From NCBI GenBank assembly GCA_902514875.1, contig CABXSY010000010.1, positions 1-47,416 of the forward strand: a stretch of DNA of 47,416 nucleotides, in the 5' to 3' direction. Under the pieces are notes generated by a model that saw only the letters and a list, made by a program, of their open reading frames with translations, was not told the DNA's origin and did not search any database. Origin of the DNA: an uncultured Alphaproteobacteria bacterium. GTDB lineage: Bacteria > Pseudomonadota > Alphaproteobacteria > HIMB59 > GCA-002718135. Positions 15,964-24,214 of the stretch are shown here, in pieces (the stretch's first letter is position 1; each line of letters opens with the position of its first letter). Made by a program: the position numbers and the translations under genes.

Positions 15964-17203
15964 ATAATTTTGAAACAGATTTATAATTATTATATTCTAA
16001 TATTAAATCTGATTTATTTTTTTTATATTTTGTATTTTGAATTAAACTTAAAAAAATCAGTTCTCGTTGAGCAAAACTACCTCCAAGGTATTTAAATTGT
16101 GACTTAATTACATCTTCATTTAATAATTCATTTGTTTTAATGCTATAAATAATTGGTTTTAGAAAATTAATATAATTTTCTTTAAAAGAATTTTTTAAAT
16201 AATTCCCCTCCATCCTTTCTTCAAGTTGTTGAAAATAATCTTGATCATTATAGTATAAGTAATAAAAAATAAGATGATAATCAATGAAAGGAAGTATGTG
16301 TTGATTTTTAAAATATTCAGCATAATCTTTTAATTTATCCATTCTATCTTTAATATCCACTCCCTTGTAATGAAGTCTTAATAAAAAAGAACAAGCATTG
16401 CAAAAATCTAAGTAAAAGATTTCTGATGAAGAGAAATAATTATCAAATAGTTTTAAGCTTTTCTCATATTCTTGATTGTAGAATAATATTAATGATTGGT
16501 GCCACCATATATGTCTTTTTATTGGTCCGTAAATTGACCAATTAATTTTATTGAAATTATCATTTTTGATAATTGAGTCGTTATTCTCATTATCGTGAAC
16601 ATGTAAAAGAGCATGCCAACTCCATAAATCATTGGATGATTGTTTTAGTGAATTTAAGGCTAGAACCTTAGCTTTATCAATTACATTATTTTCTTCAAAT
16701 GCATAGCTAGTCATCCCTAATAGTAAATTATAATGTTGGTCATTTTTGGACCAATTACTTAGTATCTCTTCATGTTTGTTTAAAAAATTATCATCTATGC
16801 CTAAGAAAATGTTATTAAAATGAAACAATCTAATAGCAAAAATATCTTTGGGATTATCTTTTATAATTAATTCCAATTTATTTAATAAATTTTTTAAATC
16901 ATTTTTAATCCAAAGATTAACTATCTCTAAATATTGATGAAAATAATTATTTACTTTATCAGTAGTAATAGATTGGAATGTTTCTCTAGCTAATGAAATT
17001 TTATGTATATCTCTAGAAAAAAGTAATAAAACTGTTTTTAATAATTTTGGAGCATTAAATTCTGGATTTTTTTTAATTAATTTATTTGTTTTATAAAGAG
17101 CATCTTTCTTAAAATAAATATATGAATCAATACATTCTTTAAAACTATTTATTTCGTCATCTTTATTACTATCTATCCATTTATAGAAATAATTATTTTG
17201 CAT
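15956..17203 (-). CDS. TTC38-like tetratricopeptide repeat protein
   Basis: A 415-residue helical protein. The central part carries the pattern of the TTC38 family: GMTSYAFEENNVIDKAKVLA, then NDLWSWHALLHVHDNE, then the WWHQSLILFYNQEYEKSLKLFD segment (about residue 225-250), with conserved His and Trp pairs. TTC38 proteins are TPR-like solenoids of uncertain activity that often accompany sugar or cofactor genes in bacteria. Here it is the first gene of the operon with the lactonase and dehydrogenase, overlapping the lactonase start by 8 bp. That suggests a job in the same pathway. No signal peptide and no catalytic motif that I can defend. Confidence 0.7.
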   Translation of the reverse strand: MQNNYFYKWIDSNKDDEINSFKECIDSYIYFKKDALYKTNKLIKKNPEFNAPKLLKTVLLLFSRDIHKISLARETFQSITTDKVNNYFHQYLEIVNLWIKNDLKNLLNKLELIIKDNPKDIFAIRLFHFNNIFLGIDDNFLNKHEEILSNWSKNDQHYNLLLGMTSYAFEENNVIDKAKVLALNSLKQSSNDLWSWHALLHVHDNENNDSIIKNDNFNKINWSIYGPIKRHIWWHQSLILFYNQEYEKSLKLFDNYFSSSEIFYLDFCNACSFLLRLHYKGVDIKDRMDKLKDYAEYFKNQHILPFIDYHLIFYYLYYNDQDYFQQLEERMEGNYLKNSFKENYINFLKPIIYSIKTNELLNEDVIKSQFKYLGGSFAQRELIFLSLIQNTKYKKNKSDLILEYNNYKSVSKLYV

Positions 17204-17245
17204 GAACTAATAATACACATAATCTAATGATGTTAAATATTTATA

Positions 17246-18136
17246 TTACGAATTAATATTTAGTCTCTTCCTTGTAATTTCTTTATTTAAATGAAGTTCC
17301 CTGTATGAAATTAAAAGTACACCACAAAAGATTACAGACGCACCTAACCAAGTATAAAAATCAGGTTTATCACTAAAGACAAAATACCCAATTATTGATG
17401 AAACTACCAAACCTAAAAATGAATAAGGTTGAGTCATAGTTACATCAACTAATTTATATGCATGATTTAATGCAATATGTAAGATTGTTCCTGACATTGC
17501 TGCACATAATATTAAAATAATTGTTTTTAAGCTTGGTTGATCCCAAAAATATATAACTAATGGAAATGAAAAAAGACTCATATAAACATACTGATGTGAT
17601 AATATTGTTATAGCACTATCATTCTTAGATACTTTTTTAGTTAAGATAATAACTACTGACCAAATTAATGATGAAATAAGTGCCATATATATTCCAATAG
17701 AAATATCTATAATACCTGGTCTCAATATTATTAACATTCCTAAAAAACCCATCACTAAAGCAATTGACCTATATAAATATATTTTTTCCTTTAAAAATAT
17801 CACTGCTAAGATTGTAACAATAATTGGAACTATAAAATGAATGGCTGTCATTTTCTCTAATGGAAGCATAGCTAAAGCTGCAAAGCCAAGAAGCATTGCA
17901 GGTAAATTTAATGCTGAACGTACAATATGAATTTTTAAATTTTTAGTACTAAATACTTTAAATTTTGTTTTTAGAATGTAGGGGGTAATGATTAAAAAAC
18001 CAAAGAAAAATCGTAAAAAACCCGTTGTAAATACATTTAATTCTTCTTGAGCTAATTTTATAAATGTACCCATAAGCGTACCAAAAATAATAGATATAAT
18101 AATTAAAAAAATTGCAAATTGATTATTGTTTAACAA
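17246..18136 (-). CDS. EamA/DMT-family transporter
   Basis: 296 residues with ten hydrophobic spans arranged as two EamA repeats. Diagnostic segments are the loop before span 5 (FLKEKIYLYRSIALVMGFLG) and its copy near the end of repeat two. The start is TTG; an AGGA seven bases upstream supports it. No substrate can be read from sequence: members move amino acids, amines, nucleosides or metabolites, usually outward. It is the first of five EamA genes within about 9 kb and follows the apiose-type operon on the same strand with a 42-bp gap, so it might belong to the sugar region or to the transporter cluster. Confidence 0.88.
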   Translation of the reverse strand: MLNNNQFAIFLIIISIIFGTLMGTFIKLAQEELNVFTTGFLRFFFGFLIITPYILKTKFKVFSTKNLKIHIVRSALNLPAMLLGFAALAMLPLEKMTAIHFIVPIIVTILAVIFLKEKIYLYRSIALVMGFLGMLIILRPGIIDISIGIYMALISSLIWSVVIILTKKVSKNDSAITILSHQYVYMSLFSFPLVIYFWDQPSLKTIILILCAAMSGTILHIALNHAYKLVDVTMTQPYSFLGLVVSSIIGYFVFSDKPDFYTWLGASVIFCGVLLISYRELHLNKEITRKRLNINS

Positions 18137-18233
18137 ATAATATTCCTAACTAAAAAGAATTAAGATAATGATATCATAATTTTTCCTTATTTATATCTCT
18201 ATTAAAACAAAATTTGATTATATTTTGAAAACT

Positions 18234-18332
18234 GTGGCACTTATTAAAAGAATAGTTCTTTTTTTCATAACATTAATTTTCATTATAATTCTCCTTGTAG
18301 GTGCCAAACTTCATTTTAAGATTAGAAAATGA
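18234..18332 (+). CDS. Single-span membrane microprotein (32 aa) coupled to yjbQ, putative
   Basis: A GTG at 18234 (or TTG at 18225) opens a frame with KR, a 20-residue hydrophobic span and the basic tail KLHFKIRK. Its TGA overlaps the yjbQ ATG as ATGA, the classic coupling arrangement. This layout suggests a real membrane microprotein or a leader that helps translate yjbQ. No good Shine-Dalgarno is visible, so it stays putative. Confidence 0.4.
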   Translation: MALIKRIVLFFITLIFIIILLVGAKLHFKIRK

Positions 18333-18748
18333 TAAATTTACAAGATGAATTGATAATTTCTAATAATGGACAAGGAATGTATGAAATTACAAATAATATT
18401 CATGACTGGATTGTTAAAAATAATATTATTAAAGGTCAGCTAAATTTATTTATACAACATACCTCTGCTTCATTAACAATCATGGAAAATGCTAGCCCTG
18501 ACGTTTTAGAGGATATTAATTCTTTTTTTCAAAAAATAATTCCTGAAGATTCTTCATTATATAAACACGGTTATGAAGGAGATGATGATATGCCTGCACA
18601 CATAAAATCTATGCTTACTCAAACTTCATTAACAATTCCTATAAACAACAAAGAAATGAAATTAGGTATGTGGCAAGGAATATATCTTATTGAACACAGG
18701 TACAGCAGGTACAAAAGAAAAATAATTTTAAGTTATATAGGTGAGTAA
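18329..18748 (+). CDS. YjbQ-family (UPF0047) protein, secondary thiamine-phosphate synthase activity
   Basis: A 139-residue protein with the family marks FIQHTSASLTIMENASPDV (residues 43-61), HGYEGDDDMPAHIKSML (about 82-98) and GMWQGIYLIEHR near the end. Members form a trimeric beta-barrel with conserved His residues, and E. coli YjbQ shows weak thiamine-phosphate synthase activity; the true role is unsettled. The ATG overlaps the stop of a putative 32-aa membrane ORF. The stop is one base away from the end of the convergent MFS gene. Family assignment is secure. Confidence 0.92.
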   Translation: MINLQDELIISNNGQGMYEITNNIHDWIVKNNIIKGQLNLFIQHTSASLTIMENASPDVLEDINSFFQKIIPEDSSLYKHGYEGDDDMPAHIKSMLTQTSLTIPINNKEMKLGMWQGIYLIEHRYSRYKRKIILSYIGE

Positions 18749-18749
18749 A

Positions 18750-19937
18750 TTATACTCTTACTTTTTTTAAATTACTTTGATCTAAAATAATCTTTGATAA
18801 ATTATTAGGTATAAAGAATGAAGCAATTAAAGATAGTAGAGCAAAAAAAGAACCAATTAAAAAAACTATTGAGTGAGAATTAATCCAAACAAATCCTAAA
18901 ATTACTGGGATAAATACAGCAGCTATATGATTGATAGTAAAGGAAACACCTGCAGTACTTGCTATATCTTTAGGATCAGCAATTTTTTGAAAATATGTAT
19001 TAATTGCTATAGCTAATGCGAAAAACATATGATCAATAATATATAATCCCGCTGCGATATAGGCATTAGTGACAAATGCATAAGATGTAAAAACAATTAC
19101 TAGTCCAATATATTCAAATATAAGGCATTTTTTCTCACCAAATATATTTATTAACTTTCCAATACGTTCTGCAAAAAACCAATTAAAAATGTAATTAACC
19201 AAAAAAAGTAATGTAACCTGCGATGCTGAATATCCAAATTTTTCTACCATCAAAAAAGCAGCAAAAACTACAAAAATTTGTCTCCTAGCACCTGATAAGA
19301 AAATTAAAATGTAATATAGAGAATATTCTTTTTTAAGAATTATTTTTTTATGTTGCTTATTTTTGATCTCAAAAAAAGGAAAAGAAATAAAAAGATATAT
19401 AGAAATAAGAATACAAATTAATCCAGCAATTAAAAATATAAACTTATAATCTAAATTAAAGATTTCTAGCAAACTCCAAATAATACAATACAAAAATAAG
19501 GATGTAATTGAACTAACAGCTATTAATTTTCCTAAAACTTGTGGAGCTTCCTCTTTTGAAAGCCATTGCAAACTCAAAGAATTTTTTGCAGTTTCACAAT
19601 AATGAAAGCCAGTACTCATAATAATTGTTGTAAAATACAAACCATAAACAGTTGGTAAGAAACCTGTAATTGCAACACCAAAACCAGTTAAGGCTAAAGA
19701 AAAAATAGCAAAATATTGTTCTTTAAAATAGAAAAGTAGAAAAATAATAGTAAATGCAAGGAAACCAGGAATCTCCCTGATACTTTGAAGTACTCCAATT
19801 TCGACTCCAGTAAAACTTGCTCTTTCAACTGAGAAATTATTTAGTAAAACCATCCAAGTACTAAAAGCAATGGGCATGGCTATTGATGATAAAATTAGCA
19901 AAGTTATTGGGTTTTTATTATTTAGTAAATTTTTCAT
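18750..19937 (-). CDS. MFS transporter
   Basis: 395 residues with about twelve predicted spans in two bundles and a polar, lysine-rich central loop (FFEIKNKQHKKIILKKE, around residues 190-206). FSVERASFTGVEIGVLQSIREIPG near the N-terminus resembles MFS proteins of the AraJ/YfcJ-like broad group. The A-motif between spans 2 and 3 is weak (FKEQYFAIFS). Substrate unknown. Convergent with yjbQ with one base between the stops. Followed by an EamA gene on the same strand, but separated by 55 bp. Confidence 0.85.
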   Translation of the reverse strand: MKNLLNNKNPITLLILSSIAMPIAFSTWMVLLNNFSVERASFTGVEIGVLQSIREIPGFLAFTIIFLLFYFKEQYFAIFSLALTGFGVAITGFLPTVYGLYFTTIIMSTGFHYCETAKNSLSLQWLSKEEAPQVLGKLIAVSSITSLFLYCIIWSLLEIFNLDYKFIFLIAGLICILISIYLFISFPFFEIKNKQHKKIILKKEYSLYYILIFLSGARRQIFVVFAAFLMVEKFGYSASQVTLLFLVNYIFNWFFAERIGKLINIFGEKKCLIFEYIGLVIVFTSYAFVTNAYIAAGLYIIDHMFFALAIAINTYFQKIADPKDIASTAGVSFTINHIAAVFIPVILGFVWINSHSIVFLIGSFFALLSLIASFFIPNNLSKIILDQSNLKKVRV

Positions 19938-19992
19938 ATTAAATTTATGATACTAAAACATTATCACAAAGTTTTGATTTATAACTATTAAT

Positions 19993-20904
19993 TTAGTGAC
20001 CTCTATTAAATTGGTCACGAAATCTTGAATCTTCTTTAATGTAAGGTCTAATTCCTATTTTTGTTTCTCTAATTATTATATAAATTCCACTACCAACAAT
20101 AATTAATGATCCTATAATTTCATAAATATCTGGAATATCTGCAAAAAATAAATAACCTAAAATCGCTCCAGATATTAATTGTGTATATTGAATAGGAGCA
20201 AAAACACTGGACTCTAAAAATTTTGAAGCGATTGTTAAACAATTACCCCCTATTCCACAAATAATACCACAAAAAACAAGTGTCATTAAATCATTAAAAG
20301 ATAATGCGATGTGACTATTAAAGCTAAGTAATCCATTTAAAATAGTTGCAGATAAAAAAGCATAAAAAGTAAATGCTATTGATGATTGATTATTTGAATA
20401 CTTTCTTACTAAAGTAATATTTATTGCCATTAGTAATGCAGAAAAAAACAAACCAAATAGACTTAATGAAAAATGAATAGTGCCAGGTCTACTAACTATT
20501 AATACGCCAATAAATCCAACTGTTACCGCCGACCATCTTCTAATACCAACTTTTTCACCTAAAAAAAAATGGGATAACATTGTTATCATTAATGGAGCAC
20601 TAAATAATATTGGATAAATTTCACTAAATGCATGTTCTCTAAATGAATAAACTACTAAAGCGCCAGAAATTAATCCGAATAATCCTCTAAGAAGCTGAAT
20701 ATGAATTATATCATTTTTTAGTGAGCTCCATTTGTTTAAAAAATAAAGAGTTAATAATGTTGGTATAAAACTAAAAAGACAAATATAAAAATTTATTTGA
20801 AAAACAGAATATTCATTAACTAGGTATTTTTTAATTATTGTATCTAAAATTACAAATATCGTATAACCTATAAATCCGATACTAATTCCAGATAAAACAT
20901 TCAT
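19993..20904 (-). CDS. EamA/DMT-family transporter
   Basis: 303 residues with ten spans in two EamA repeats. FFLGEKVGIRRWSAVTVGFIGVLIVSRPG (residues 113-141 region) is the classical repeat-one signature, and the C-terminal repeat ends in IIIRETKIG. A hydrophilic tail of about 15 residues (RPYIKEDSRFRDQ) follows. It is more like the 24207-25061 gene (GEKVGIRRW against KEKVGIHRW, and similar tails) than the other EamA proteins here, suggesting an old duplication. Substrate unknown. Confidence 0.88.
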   Translation of the reverse strand: MNVLSGISIGFIGYTIFVILDTIIKKYLVNEYSVFQINFYICLFSFIPTLLTLYFLNKWSSLKNDIIHIQLLRGLFGLISGALVVYSFREHAFSEIYPILFSAPLMITMLSHFFLGEKVGIRRWSAVTVGFIGVLIVSRPGTIHFSLSLFGLFFSALLMAINITLVRKYSNNQSSIAFTFYAFLSATILNGLLSFNSHIALSFNDLMTLVFCGIICGIGGNCLTIASKFLESSVFAPIQYTQLISGAILGYLFFADIPDIYEIIGSLIIVGSGIYIIIRETKIGIRPYIKEDSRFRDQFNRGH

Positions 20905-20966
20905 ATGATTTAATTTAAAAGAACTTTATTTAAAATTGTCTTATTTGAGATTCTAGTAAATAAATA

Positions 20967-21746
20967 TTATTTTTTTCTTATTGTTTCATTATAATGATCA
21001 TTTAATACTAAAAGATGTTGATAAGCTTCATAATCAAAGTCATCTTTAGCTACCTTATCTGTCTTAAAATTTTTATATTTATCTTCTCCCCTTACACAAA
21101 TAGCACTATCATTTTTGCTTTTCAATTGTTTCATATCAGTAGAAATAAATTGAAAATTTAAACCTATTCTTCTGTCATTACTAAAATTAGGTTGAGATGC
21201 GTGCAATGTTAGGCCATGATGAAAAGAGACTTCACCTGGTTCTAGTGGACATGATACTGCTTTATTTATATCAAAATCTTTTACAGTTTGACCTCTAGAT
21301 AAAACATTATTTTTATCTTCAGTTGAATGATGTTCAAAAAAACCATTTTTATGAGAGCCTGGTATCATTTGCATACACCCACTTTGATCATTAGCTTTTG
21401 ATAAAGCAAGCCATGCACTAACTTGACTTTCATTATTATCAAACCCCCAATATGTTAGATCTTGATGCCAACTTACATGTGTTTTAGTGTTTGGTTCTTT
21501 TATTATAAAAGTTGCATTATATAATAATATATTTTTACCAATTATTTCTTCGACAAAATCAAGCAATATTCTATTAGTTGCTATTTCATACACCCATTTC
21601 ATTATCGTATAAGTTTTCACAATATAATGAAGTTTACCTAGTTTTTTTTCTGATTCTTCTAATTTATTTCTAAAAAAATTTGCTTCTTTTGCATTGTAAA
21701 TTTTTAATGGAGAAAAATAACCATTTTGATCATAGAATTCTTTCAT
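20967..21746 (-). CDS. Phytanoyl-CoA dioxygenase (PhyH) family Fe(II)/2-oxoglutarate oxygenase
   Basis: 259 residues. The iron facial triad is visible as H94 and D96 in SWHQDLTYWG and the distal H182 in LHASQPN, with R193 in DRRIG as the 2-oxoglutarate-binding Arg. MQMIPGSHKNGF and LEPGEVSFHHGLTLH are standard PhyH blocks. Bacterial members hydroxylate varied small molecules, including ectoine, phosphonates and amines, not only phytanoyl-CoA. No signal peptide. It lies between the EamA cluster and the divergent amidohydrolase gene, so a hydroxylation substrate carried by a neighbouring transporter is plausible but unproven. Confidence 0.88.
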   Translation of the reverse strand: MKEFYDQNGYFSPLKIYNAKEANFFRNKLEESEKKLGKLHYIVKTYTIMKWVYEIATNRILLDFVEEIIGKNILLYNATFIIKEPNTKTHVSWHQDLTYWGFDNNESQVSAWLALSKANDQSGCMQMIPGSHKNGFFEHHSTEDKNNVLSRGQTVKDFDINKAVSCPLEPGEVSFHHGLTLHASQPNFSNDRRIGLNFQFISTDMKQLKSKNDSAICVRGEDKYKNFKTDKVAKDDFDYEAYQHLLVLNDHYNETIRKK

Positions 21747-21856
21747 TCTTAAAATATTATTTAAATTGATTATTTATTCAATAAAAATTGACAATAAATA
21801 AACCAATTAAACAAATAATTAATAAATCAAATATTAAAACAAATTCCATATTGGTT

Positions 21857-21923
21857 GTGACACTAATTCTTTATGGATAGAATACATTTACTCACTAAAT
21901 ATATATTGGTAGATTAGTGCCAC
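21857..21923. promoter_or_regulatory. Inverted repeat in the PhyH / HDAC-like divergent region
   Basis: GTGACACTAAT (21857-21867) and ATTAGTGCCAC (21913-21923) are inverted copies matching at 10 of 11 positions, 45 bp apart, in the 232-bp divergent gap. Their separation of about five helical turns centre-to-centre would suit a looping regulator. In RNA they could frame a long stem over the amidohydrolase 5' leader. Nothing else in the gap was recognised apart from a TTGACA-like box near 21789. Confidence 0.35.
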
Positions 21924-21978
21924 ATAATCTATGTACAAATTAATTTAGGCGTAAATTGAGTTAAAAAGAGGCAAATTT

Positions 21979-22887
21979 ATGAAAAAAATCAGTTGGGTAA
22001 CACATGAAGATTATGACATTCATCTACCTGAAAATCATAAATTTACTGCAAGTAAGTTTTCAGATTTATATAATGAATTAAAAATTTCAGATTTTTATCA
22101 TCGTGCAAAAATTCTAAGTCCTCAAAAAGCAAGTGTTGATGAGGTTTCTATATGTCATGATTTAGATTACATATTAAAAATTAAAAATGGCACTTTATCA
22201 GATAAAGAAATAAGAAGATTGGGTTTTAAATGGTCAGAAACACTTTCTAATCGTTCCTTTTTAGCAGTTAATGGAACTCTATTAACATGCAAAGAAGCAA
22301 TTAAGAATGGTATAGCAAATCATTTAGCTGGCGGTACACATCATAGTCATAGAGATTTTGGTTCAGGATACTGTGTTTTTAACGATTTGGCTTATGCTTC
22401 ATTACATTTAATAACAACTCATCAAGTAAAAAAAATATTAATTTTTGACACTGATGTGCATCAAGGTGATGGCACAGCTTCAATCCTTAAGAATAATGAT
22501 AAAATATTTACATGTTCTATTCATTGTAAAAATAACTTTCCCTTTAGAAAATCAATAAGTGATATGGATGTTGAATTAGAAGATAATTTAGAAGATGATA
22601 AGTATTTAGAAATATTAAATCAAACACTTAATAGATGTTTAAAAAATTTTAACCCTGAATTAGTAATTTTTGATACAGGAGTTGATATTCATAAAAATGA
22701 TAAATTAGGAAATTTACAAATAACAACAGAAGGTCTTTTAAAAAGAGATATTACAGTACTAGAATTTTTTAAAAATAAATCAATCCCTATTGCTACAGTA
22801 ATAGGAGGTGGGTATTCAAATGATAAGTTAGAGTTAGCTAAGAGACATAGTTTAATTTTTAAAGCAACATCAATGGTTTTCAATTAA
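21979..22887 (+). CDS. Histone-deacetylase-like amidohydrolase (acetylpolyamine/acetoin-type)
   Basis: 302 residues of the class II HDAC-like fold found in bacteria. The active site is complete: HH at 121-122 in AGGTHHSHRDFG, zinc ligands D159 and H161 in DTDVHQGDGT, D236 in DTGVDIH, and the catalytic Tyr in GGGY (279). AGAGG ten bases upstream supports the ATG. Such enzymes remove acyl groups from small amines such as acetylpolyamines, or from acyl-lysines. The substrate here is not evident. It is divergent from the PhyH gene across an inverted repeat and overlaps the convergent 135-aa gene by 4 bp. Confidence 0.92.
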   Translation: MKKISWVTHEDYDIHLPENHKFTASKFSDLYNELKISDFYHRAKILSPQKASVDEVSICHDLDYILKIKNGTLSDKEIRRLGFKWSETLSNRSFLAVNGTLLTCKEAIKNGIANHLAGGTHHSHRDFGSGYCVFNDLAYASLHLITTHQVKKILIFDTDVHQGDGTASILKNNDKIFTCSIHCKNNFPFRKSISDMDVELEDNLEDDKYLEILNQTLNRCLKNFNPELVIFDTGVDIHKNDKLGNLQITTEGLLKRDITVLEFFKNKSIPIATVIGGGYSNDKLELAKRHSLIFKATSMVFN

Positions 22888-23291
22888 TTACATTTTGAAA
22901 TAACTACCTGTATTGACTTATCATTATCAAGGTATGCAAAACAAAAATTTTTAAACAAATTAAAATGATTACTTATAATTTTTAAATTTTCTTTGTTGTC
23001 ATCTAAAAAAATATATTCAAATTTAATTTTTTCAACAATATCTCTAGAAAAAATTGGCATTGTAATTATTTCGCCATCATTAAATATTGATTTTAAATAA
23101 AATACATCTGATTCACTATCAACTTTAGAAAATGAATTCTTTTTTATGAGGAAAAGAACATTTTCGTTCCAATCATTTTTTTGAATATCGAAAAGTATAT
23201 TTAAATCTTCAAGGTTTATTAATTTATTTGAATCTAAGGCGAAAGTATTTAGTGATAAAAAAATAAAACATAAAAAAAGTAATCTTTTCAT
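22884..23291 (-). CDS. Exported protein, unknown (135 aa)
   Basis: The N-terminus has KR followed by a strong hydrophobic core and an ALDS cleavage-like end near residue 19, so Sec export to the periplasm is likely. The mature part is acidic with a beta-rich pattern and two C-terminal cysteines (FCFAY and SKC) that could form a disulfide. No domain recognised. It is convergent with the HDAC-like gene, and their stops share TTAA. Codon use looks like the neighbours. Confidence 0.6.
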   Translation of the reverse strand: MKRLLFLCFIFLSLNTFALDSNKLINLEDLNILFDIQKNDWNENVLFLIKKNSFSKVDSESDVFYLKSIFNDGEIITMPIFSRDIVEKIKFEYIFLDDNKENLKIISNHFNLFKNFCFAYLDNDKSIQVVISKCN

Positions 23292-23359
23292 AAAAACAAC
23301 TGTTATTAAAAGAACGATACTGATAAATATATTAATAATCTATTTATTTTCAAATATTT

Positions 23360-24214
23360 ATGAAAACAAGAAATAAGGGGCTTATACTATCATTTGTTGG
23401 GGTTTTAATTCTTAGCCCTGATAGTTTATTTATTAGATTAGTAAATTTAGATGATTTTAGTTTAATATTTTATAGAAGCGCTCTACCAATTGTTACAATA
23501 TTAATTTTTCTTGTTTACACTTACAAAAGATCTTTTCTTAAATCATTTTATCTAATTGGAGTACCAGGTATAATCTATGCTATTATCTATGCTATAACTC
23601 ATATTTGTTTTGTGTATTCAATTCAAAATACTGCAGTAGCTAATACATTGGTTCTGATTGCATCAGCTCCCATTTTTGCTGCATTGTTTTCAGTTTTTAT
23701 ACTTAAAGAAATACCAAGTCTTTTTACATGGATAGTGATTTTAATTTCTATGCTTGCAATGATAATAATTGGAATAGGAAGCTTTACATCTACAGGATTA
23801 TATGGAGATATTATGGCTCTGATTGTAGCAGCTGGAATGGGTTTTAGTATGGTTCTCGTTAGATTATTTAAAAATAAAGATTTGATACCTGCATGTTTAT
23901 TAGGATGTTTAATATCAGCTCTTTACGCTCTACCATTTGGAATTAACTTTGATTTAAATAATGATCAAATTTTATTTCTTTTCATAATGTGCTTATTAAT
24001 ACTACCTATTCCATTTATGATTTTAACAATTTCTCCTAAATTTGCCCCAGCACACGAAGTAGCTCTAATATTTTTATTAGAAAGTGTTTTAGGTACTGCT
24101 TGGGTTTGGTTTGTTATAAATGAAATACCTCCTCTAAATACAATTATTGGAGGAGCCCTACTGCTTGGATCTGTTACAATATTTATTTATCAAACAACTA
24201 GAAAAACTAATTAG
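23360..24214 (+). CDS. EamA/DMT-family transporter
   Basis: 284 residues, ten spans in two repeats. LSPDSLFIRLVNLDDFSLIFYRSALP (split over residues 19-44) is the repeat-one opening, and FAPAHEVALIFLLESVLGTAW is the repeat-two counterpart with Glu residues in spans 9 and 10. This is the PFxP/PAHEVALI subtype, distinct from the three minus-strand members. Substrate unknown. It is convergent with another EamA gene, and the two overlap by 8 bp. Confidence 0.9.
   Translation: MKTRNKGLILSFVGVLILSPDSLFIRLVNLDDFSLIFYRSALPIVTILIFLVYTYKRSFLKSFYLIGVPGIIYAIIYAITHICFVYSIQNTAVANTLVLIASAPIFAALFSVFILKEIPSLFTWIVILISMLAMIIIGIGSFTSTGLYGDIMALIVAAGMGFSMVLVRLFKNKDLIPACLLGCLISALYALPFGINFDLNNDQILFLFIMCLLILPIPFMILTISPKFAPAHEVALIFLLESVLGTAWVWFVINEIPPLNTIIGGALLLGSVTIFIYQTTRKTN

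Noticed and set aside
21747-21978. Riboswitch in the HDAC-like 5' leader
   Set aside because: An inverted repeat exists, but no conserved core of a known riboswitch class could be matched.
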